DNA from: CAZDAM01 sp964503595
GTDB taxonomy: Bacteria > Muiribacteriota > UBA6191
Direction of reading: 5' to 3'
DNA length: 27,240 nucleotides
Assembly (NCBI GenBank): GCA_964503595.1
Contig: CAZDAM010000043.1
Coordinates: 1 to 27,240 of the forward strand
This document shows, in pieces, positions 21,412 to 27,240 of this stretch (position 1 is the first letter of the stretch; each line of letters begins with the position of its first letter). Position numbers and translations under genes: made by a program. Under the pieces are notes generated by a model, which saw nothing but the letters and a program-made list of their open reading frames with translations, made no database searches and was not told the DNA's origin.

Positions 21412-21825
21412 ATGCAGAGATCTCTGGTCTTATGGATGATTGTTCTTCTCTCTGTTACGCCAGTGAAAGCAGAGGAAGAGGTCACCTCCCAACTGGATTT
21501 GCAACTTGCAGAAAGAGGACAGAACCTCTATCAGTCTGTGGCCTACGGCCCAGCTGAGGCCCCCCGTTATTTCTTTCTGCTCAAGCATGTATTTCCAGCC
21601 GGAGCTTCCGAAAGAACTGCCGGAGAGCTCATGATCCCCTCTCTGAAATCCAGTGATCAAAGATATCGACTGTACGGAACTCTGGGACAGACCACCACCG
21701 GACGTTCGGAGGATACCGCCAACTTCCGGGTCACAACCGGCTTTTTTGCGAATTCCCGCAAATCCAGCTTTCGGACTATTGGAGTCCGGGAGCGCCGTCG
21801 CCCCATTGTAGTTCCACGCCGCTGA
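21412..21825 (+). CDS. Small exported protein of unknown function
   Basis: 137 residues: signal peptide MQRSLVLWMIVLLSVTPVKA, then AEEEVTSQ and a soluble part with aromatic strand-like pieces (RYFFLLKHVF, RYRLYGTLGQTTTG) and a strongly basic C-terminus (RERRRPIVVPRR). No family recognised. The ATG is chosen for the signal peptide; a longer TTG-initiated frame lacks support. It precedes the PilB/GspE-type ATPase gene by 12 bases, suggesting an operon and possibly a pilus- or secretion-linked role, but that is inference from position. Confidence 0.65.
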   Translation: MQRSLVLWMIVLLSVTPVKAEEEVTSQLDLQLAERGQNLYQSVAYGPAEAPRYFFLLKHVFPAGASERTAGELMIPSLKSSDQRYRLYGTLGQTTTGRSEDTANFRVTTGFFANSRKSSFRTIGVRERRRPIVVPRR

Positions 21826-21837
21826 CACGGACGGAAT

Positions 21838-23535
21838 ATGCAAGAAAATCGATTACGTGCCCGCCTGAAAGAAGATGTAGCCGTAAGTCACGAAGACCTT
21901 CAGATTGTGCACGCCATTGTCGGCGAGAAGCAGGTCTACTACGATGAAGCACTGATCGGTTCTGAAAGGGTTCAGGACGATTATATCTACCCTGTCATGT
22001 CGGAATTGACCGGTATCGGCTTTCTGGCTCATCAGCAGGTCAGCTTTCCCGAAGATCTGCGTAATGCACTCCCCGAGGGTATTCTCCGTAATCACTGGAT
22101 AATTCCCTTGGCCCGCCGGGGAAATGTCCTTGAAGTTGCCACCACCGATCCACTCAATATTTATGCCTTCCAGGAAATCTGGCGTAAGCACGGGATTCGC
22201 ATTGAAGCCCAGTACGCCAACAAGTTCAGAATCGAATCTCTCCTGAATTCGACTTTTGGTGACAGCGCCGATCTGAGAAAAGCCCTGGAGGATTTTGAGG
22301 ACGAGCCGGAAGAAGAAGATACAGCTCAGGACACCACATCCGCCATGGACAAAATCCAGTCCGCCATGAAGGATGAAAAGGATGCTCCCACCGTCAAGTA
22401 TGTTCAGGAGCTTTTCAAGCAGGCCGTCAGGATGAAAGCTTCGGACATCCATATCGAACCTCGTCAGAAAAAATTCCTGATCCGTCTTCGGATTGACGGG
22501 CTTCTTCGGGAAATCCCCTCCCCCCCCAAACATCTTCAGAACAATATCATCACCATTCTGAAAGTCATGGCCGATCTCAACATCTCGGAAAAACGGGCCC
22601 CTCAGGATGGTCGGATCCGTCTGCCCTTTGAAGGACGCGAAATCGATTTTCGTGTGAACTCCCTTCCAACCATCTACGGGGAAAAGATCGTAATCCGTGT
22701 TCTGGACACAGCCGGGATCGTACTGGAATTTTCATCACTTGGGTTTGCCAAGGATGATGAAGACCGCCTCAAGCATGTGATTGATGCTCCTCACGGGATT
22801 ATTCTGGCTGCCGGTCCCACCGGCTCGGGAAAGACGACCACACTTTATACCGTCCTCAAGGAAGTTGCAACGGACGATATCAACGTGACCACTCTGGAAG
22901 ATCCGGTGGAATACAGGCTGGATAAAATCTCCCAGTGTCAGGTGGAAGTCAAAGCAGGAATGACTTTCGCCACCGGCTTAAGGGCTATTATGCGTCAGGA
23001 CCCCGACGTTATCATGGTCGGAGAGATCCGCGATCTGGAAACCGCTGAAATTGCCATTCAGGCATCCCTGACCGGTCACCTTGTACTCTCTACCATTCAC
23101 ACCAACTCTGCCATCGGCACTATTTCCCGTCTCGAAAACATGGGTTGTGACACCTATCTGGTGGCGGCAACCATTGCCTGCATCATCGCTCAACGCCTGG
23201 TTCGCCGCCTCTGTACAAGCTGTAAAAAAGAGTATATGGCAAATCCGGATCAACTGGCCCAGATGGGGGTCAAATCCACCAAACCCTTCAAACTTATGAA
23301 GCATAACGGTTGTGACAAATGTGCCTTTACCGGCTACAAAGGCCGGATGGGGATCCATGAAATCCTGATCCCCGATGATCCCTTAAGAGAACTGATTGGC
23401 AAAGGGGCCTCAGAATTTGAAATGTTCCGTCATGCCCGCAAGGAATGCGGCCTGAAACTTCTTAAGGAGTCTGGAATTCGCAAAGTGCTTCAGGGACTCA
23501 CAACCTATGACCAGGTTCTCACCGCAACCCTGTAA
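21838..23535 (+). CDS. pilB: Type IV pilus assembly / type II secretion ATPase (PilB/GspE family)
   Basis: 565 residues, typical of PilB/GspE. The N-terminal MshEN-like domain (about 45-145, with NALPEGILRNHWIIPLARRGNVLEVATTDPLN) is followed by an acidic linker and the ATPase core: KASDIHIEPRQKKFLIRLRIDG, Walker A GPTGSGKT at 326-333, the Asp box, Walker B DPDVIMVGEIRD at 388-399, and the His box (STIHTNSA). Four cysteines C459-x2-C462 and C492-x2-C495 form the zinc site found in extension-type ATPases and absent in PilT. It powers pilus or pseudopilus assembly from the cytoplasmic face. PilB and GspE cannot be separated with certainty by sequence; no pilC, pilT or other gsp gene is adjacent. 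An alpha-2-macroglobulin gene follows 40 bases later. Confidence 0.93.
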   Translation: MQENRLRARLKEDVAVSHEDLQIVHAIVGEKQVYYDEALIGSERVQDDYIYPVMSELTGIGFLAHQQVSFPEDLRNALPEGILRNHWIIPLARRGNVLEVATTDPLNIYAFQEIWRKHGIRIEAQYANKFRIESLLNSTFGDSADLRKALEDFEDEPEEEDTAQDTTSAMDKIQSAMKDEKDAPTVKYVQELFKQAVRMKASDIHIEPRQKKFLIRLRIDGLLREIPSPPKHLQNNIITILKVMADLNISEKRAPQDGRIRLPFEGREIDFRVNSLPTIYGEKIVIRVLDTAGIVLEFSSLGFAKDDEDRLKHVIDAPHGIILAAGPTGSGKTTTLYTVLKEVATDDINVTTLEDPVEYRLDKISQCQVEVKAGMTFATGLRAIMRQDPDVIMVGEIRDLETAEIAIQASLTGHLVLSTIHTNSAIGTISRLENMGCDTYLVAATIACIIAQRLVRRLCTSCKKEYMANPDQLAQMGVKSTKPFKLMKHNGCDKCAFTGYKGRMGIHEILIPDDPLRELIGKGASEFEMFRHARKECGLKLLKESGIRKVLQGLTTYDQVLTATL

Positions 23536-23574
23536 TGAAACCAGTCCTTTCGATTGGTTTATGGAGTTTTCTCT

Positions 23575-26500
23575 ATGCTGATGCGTCTGTTGTTCGTACT
23601 TGTCTGTCTGATCTTCACCCAAACCGGATACGCTGACTGGGGCCAGGATTTGAATCGGGAACTGAAACAGAAAATTGAGGACGCAGAGCGAAATCGCAAA
23701 CCAAGAACAGCTCTTGAACTTCTCAGGGAGGCCCTGAAAACCGTCAACCAGGAGCAGCACCCCGGTCTCTACGCCCGTATGGTGGCAAAAATCGCTCTGA
23801 ACCAGGCAGAACTGGGGGGAAACACGCCGGAAGAAAAACTTCAGGCCCTGGGCAAGGAGCTGGAGCAGATTCCTACCCGCTACCAAGGGGTTTTTGCGGG
23901 GATTCAGGCCGTCTGGCACACCCGCTATTTTCAGAACAACCAGTGGAGAATCCGTGAGCGAACCCATGTCGCGGATCACCAGGGAACCCTTCTGGAGTGG
24001 GATCTTCTGACCCTTTACCGGAAAACTCAGGAACTCTGGCAAAAAGCCCTCCACGATACCGCAGTTCAGTCAGCTTCCCTGAGCGATTACCGCGATATCC
24101 TTCAGTCCGGAACTCTCCCCCACGAGTATTGCCCCACCCTGAAAACCTTCTTCCTGCATGAAGCCTTCAAATTCGAGCTTTTGATGGCCTCAAGCCTTCC
24201 CCAGCCCGAAAATGTCTTTACTATTCAGCCGGATCATCCCCTGATTGAAAGCAACGAAACCTTTCTGAACTGGAATCTTCCCACTTTACACGAAGACCCC
24301 AATTTCATGGCTGCCGAATATCTCCGGCAGCTCATTTCAGATGCCAATAACCGCAATTCCCGGCCAGCATTGGCCAATCTGGCTTTGGAGAGACTGAAGT
24401 GGGCCCTTCAGCTCAACGGATCCGAGTCGATCAAAAAGGCCGTCCGCCAGGCCTATGAAAAGTCCAGCCGGATTTATCGCGCCCTACCAGAACAGGCCCT
24501 TTTTGAATTCCAGCTGGCTCAGATGGAAAATGAGGATAAAGACTACCGCAAGGCTCTGGAGCGCTGCCGGAAGGTGCGTGAAGACTGGCCCGGCTCCCAT
24601 GGTGCCCTGGAATGCCGGAATCTGGAAAATGAAATTCTGGAGCCTTCCCTGAGTCTTCAGGTCGAATCCTCTATCTCCCGAGCCAACCGCACTCTTTTTA
24701 TCAGTTTCCGTAACCTGAAAAAGATTTACGTCCGGATCTATGAAGACCGCTGGGATGGTTTTCTACAGGAAGAATGGGGCAATGTTGACGAATGGCTGGA
24801 TGAGGAAGAACTTGAGCGATTGATGACCAAAACTCCGGTACGCCAACTGGAATACAGCCTGGATCCAGGCACCGACTTCGAGCATCAAAGCGCCGAAAAA
24901 GAACTTCCCGAGCTTCCTCATGGCTTTTACCGGATCGTGGTTTCCACCGATCCTTCCTTTCGAAACAGGGGCCGCAACCACCTGGAATATTCAAGTTTCT
25001 TTGTCAGTGATGCCCTGGTTCTGGTCCGCAGCCGGGACGCCCGCCTTGAAGGGGTTGTCGTACACGCCTCCGATGGCTCACCTCTGGAAGGGGCCAAGCT
25101 CACCATCTATTCTCAGAATGATAACGGGCGCTTTCGCAGAATTCATCAGATGCAGAGTTCGGCAGATGGCTCCTTTGCCTTTCAGGCACCTGCCAACCGG
25201 AATCGTTATGGGCTCTATCTTTTCATGGAGTCCCAGCTGGGAAATTTTCTCTGGCAGGAATCCCTTTCCTATGGCTACGAGCACAAAACCCGGTCTCACT
25301 CCCGGATCCGCTTTTTCACCGACCGCAGTATCTACCGCCCCGGTCAGCTGGTCCGCTTTCAGGGAGTCTGCCTTGACTCGGATCCCGGTCAGGATCAGTA
25401 CCGTACCTATGATTGCGGCAAGGTCCAGATCACCTTGCGAGACGCCAATTACCAGGTCGTTTCCGAACTGAATCTTGAATCCGATTCCCAGGGTCTGTTT
25501 GATGGAGAATTCACCCTTCCCAAGGACAGAGTCAGTGGAAACTGGCAGATTCAGGCCAAACACCCGTCCGGGAGTACCCGGATTCAGGTCGAGGAATACA
25601 AACGCCCCAAATTCGAAGTTCTGATGGATGGGGCCAGGGAAAGTTTTGAAATCGGGGAAACTGCCGTGGCCACCGGAAGAGCAGTGGCCTATAGCGGCTC
25701 TTCCATGAGTGGTCTGAGTGTTCGTTACCGCATCACAAGAGAAGTCCGCATGCCCTGGTGGTGGCGCTTCGGAGCGATCCCGGGTGGAAGCCGGGAGATC
25801 AGTCGTGGTGTAACCCATACCGATGAAACCGGCAACTTTGAAATCCCCTTTCAGGCCCTGCCCGATGATCGGGTTCATCCCGCAACCAGGCCGGTCTTCA
25901 CCTACCGCATCCGGGCTGAAGTCCTGGACTCCAGCGGAGAAAGCCGCAGTGCCGAAGACTCGCTGAAAGCTGGATACGATAGTTATCAGGCCACTCTGAA
26001 AGCCTCGGAATGGCTAAAGCCTGGGGACCAGAATCTGGAACTTGAAATCCGTGATCTGAACGGCAATCCCCGTGATGTCTCGGGAATCGTCAGAATTCAC
26101 GCTCTCAAAGGTCCGGAAAAACCCGTCCGGAAAGTCTCCCGTCAGCTCTGGCCCTGGGAATACTTTTACATTCTCAAGACCGGCGAAATTCCCCAGGATC
26201 CTGCTGAAATCGGTTCCTGGGAAAATGCCTCGGAAATCGCCTCTATTCCAATTCAGACCCGAAACGGAAAAATGATTCTGAAAACAGGTCTTCCCGAGGG
26301 GGCCTGGAGAGCAGAGCTCACAGCTCAGGATTCAGCAGGAAAAACCGCTCAGACAACCATGGAATTCCTGGTCACCGATTTTGAGGACACACGCCCTCTG
26401 GCATATCCTCTGGCGGTTCACTCAGCCACCAGTTCCCAGGTGGCTGAAGTCGGCGATACGGTGAGAATCGCAATTGGAAGTGGATACGAAAAGCAGGGAT

Positions 26501-27240
26501 ACCTTCATTTAAGTGCTCTGCACCGTGCTCAGATTCTAACATCCCAGTCCCGCCGACAGGGCCGTATGCAACTGGAAATCCCCGTAACCGAATCCATGCG
26601 CGGAGGTTTCACCCTGCAGGGCTATTTTGTCTATGAAAACCAGTTCTATCCCTACCAGACCAGAATTGAAGTTCCGTGGAGTGAGCATGTTCTCAGACCC
26701 CGCCTGAGTACTTTCAGAGATAGGCTCAAACCCGGTGAACAGGAATCCTGGCAGATTGTCATTGAAAAGCAGGATCAGAAACCTTTTGCCAACTCCCGTC
26801 TTGTTGCCACCCTTTATGATGCATCACTGGATGCATTCAAACCCCACAACTGGCAGGATTTCCAGAGTATTTTCCGCCGTGAAGTCCAGGAAGCCAATTT
26901 CGCCAGTGCCCTGCGGCTCAAATCATTTCTCAACTGGTATTCCGACACCCGGGAGTGGATCCATATTCCCGATCGCAGCTGGCCTGACTTTGCTTCGGAG
27001 CTGACCTACAGCTTTCCCCGGCTTTTTGCCATGCCTCATACCATGCGTATGATGCGAAAGTCCGTGGGAGGTATGCCAGAGGTCGCCATGATGATGGCCG
27101 ATGGCATGGAAAGTTTCTCCTCCTTTGCCAGTGCAGCCCCGGCCCCCATGGCTCAGGGACGTGCTCCTGCCGAAGAAAAACGGGAAAAAGATTCTGAAGA
27201 GCCTTCCGATTCTCCTTCCCAGAATGCCCCCAGTGCCCCG
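23575..27240 (+). CDS. Alpha-2-macroglobulin family protein, 3' end outside window
   Basis: 1222 codons are visible with no stop before the window edge. A signal peptide (MLMRLLFVLVCLIFTQTGYA) precedes a helical, TPR-like N-terminal part (about 25-350), then macroglobulin beta domains. Recognition points are DRSIYRPGQ at 583-591 (MG2-type), EEYKRPKFEV at 673-682, YRITREVRMPWWWR near 735-748, FRDRLKPGE at 1047-1055 and YDASLDAFKPHNW at 1081-1093. These are typical of bacterial alpha-2-macroglobulins of the Bacteroidetes type, which trap or restrain proteases in the envelope. The visible part ends in a Met/Ala/Glu/Pro-rich low-complexity stretch. Any thioester motif would lie beyond the edge. 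The ATG at 23575 is preferred over 23581 because GGAG is eight bases upstream. Possibly co-transcribed with the ATPase gene. Confidence 0.9.
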   Translation, partial: MLMRLLFVLVCLIFTQTGYADWGQDLNRELKQKIEDAERNRKPRTALELLREALKTVNQEQHPGLYARMVAKIALNQAELGGNTPEEKLQALGKELEQIPTRYQGVFAGIQAVWHTRYFQNNQWRIRERTHVADHQGTLLEWDLLTLYRKTQELWQKALHDTAVQSASLSDYRDILQSGTLPHEYCPTLKTFFLHEAFKFELLMASSLPQPENVFTIQPDHPLIESNETFLNWNLPTLHEDPNFMAAEYLRQLISDANNRNSRPALANLALERLKWALQLNGSESIKKAVRQAYEKSSRIYRALPEQALFEFQLAQMENEDKDYRKALERCRKVREDWPGSHGALECRNLENEILEPSLSLQVESSISRANRTLFISFRNLKKIYVRIYEDRWDGFLQEEWGNVDEWLDEEELERLMTKTPVRQLEYSLDPGTDFEHQSAEKELPELPHGFYRIVVSTDPSFRNRGRNHLEYSSFFVSDALVLVRSRDARLEGVVVHASDGSPLEGAKLTIYSQNDNGRFRRIHQMQSSADGSFAFQAPANRNRYGLYLFMESQLGNFLWQESLSYGYEHKTRSHSRIRFFTDRSIYRPGQLVRFQGVCLDSDPGQDQYRTYDCGKVQITLRDANYQVVSELNLESDSQGLFDGEFTLPKDRVSGNWQIQAKHPSGSTRIQVEEYKRPKFEVLMDGARESFEIGETAVATGRAVAYSGSSMSGLSVRYRITREVRMPWWWRFGAIPGGSREISRGVTHTDETGNFEIPFQALPDDRVHPATRPVFTYRIRAEVLDSSGESRSAEDSLKAGYDSYQATLKASEWLKPGDQNLELEIRDLNGNPRDVSGIVRIHALKGPEKPVRKVSRQLWPWEYFYILKTGEIPQDPAEIGSWENASEIASIPIQTRNGKMILKTGLPEGAWRAELTAQDSAGKTAQTTMEFLVTDFEDTRPLAYPLAVHSATSSQVAEVGDTVRIAIGSGYEKQGYLHLSALHRAQILTSQSRRQGRMQLEIPVTESMRGGFTLQGYFVYENQFYPYQTRIEVPWSEHVLRPRLSTFRDRLKPGEQESWQIVIEKQDQKPFANSRLVATLYDASLDAFKPHNWQDFQSIFRREVQEANFASALRLKSFLNWYSDTREWIHIPDRSWPDFASELTYSFPRLFAMPHTMRMMRKSVGGMPEVAMMMADGMESFSSFASAAPAPMAQGRAPAEEKREKDSEEPSDSPSQNAPSAP

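Noticed and set aside
1..27240. Search for CRISPR arrays, insertion sequences, rRNA, phage or toxin-antitoxin modules
   Set aside because: No regular direct repeats, transposase motifs, terminal inverted repeats or rRNA segments were recognised by eye.

Overview
The window reads as chromosome of a flagellated Gram-negative bacterium. It has flagellar L- and P-ring genes (so an outer membrane), a type IV pilus/type II secretion ATPase, lipoproteins and many Sec signal peptides. The overall style (tig-clpP-clpX, an HNH protein of a type I recall from predatory deltaproteobacteria, abundant TPR and exported proteins) suggests Bdellovibrionota or a related deltaproteobacterial lineage. That assignment is inference from gene content only. 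The alpha-2-macroglobulin at the right end most resembles the Bacteroidetes branch of that family. None of the three tRNA genes encodes its 3' CCA.

Left part (1-9000), all on the minus strand. Read 5'->3': tRNA-His, tRNA-Arg and an exported TPR protein; then a sigma70-type promoter, tRNA-Leu, tig, clpP, clpX, a large O-antigen-ligase/TPR membrane protein, and the beginning of an HNH nuclease that leaves the window. This is the protein quality-control block: nascent-chain chaperone, protease and unfoldase. A predicted terminator sits between clpP and clpX, and another overlaps the start of the TPR gene just behind tRNA-Arg.

Middle part (9000-15735). flgH-flgI run rightwards behind a sigma28-like promoter. 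They converge on a three-gene minus-strand unit (lipoprotein, 77-residue protein, SEC-C protein) that diverges from a Nudix-fold protein with a degraded catalytic box. A series of exported proteins of unknown function follows (TPR protein, lipoprotein, 512-residue protein).

Right part (15740-27240). Two exported proteins with no family I recognise (295 and 752 residues) form a minus-strand operon behind a perfect-consensus promoter that overlaps the divergent start of a permuted NlpC/P60-like protein. Next come a minus-strand pair made of an Hpt/CheA-P1-like protein and a two-TM PAS-like receptor without an output domain, then a rightward set: small exported protein, PilB/GspE-type ATPase and the first 1222 codons of an alpha-2-macroglobulin.

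Most genes from 12.7 kb to the right end are predicted to be exported or membrane-bound, so this is an envelope-oriented region. The best candidates for something undescribed are the 295/752 operon with its internal glycine-rich hydrophobic hairpin, and the Hpt/receptor pair. No insertion sequence, CRISPR array, rRNA or phage module was seen, and no stretch longer than about 300 bases lacks a gene.
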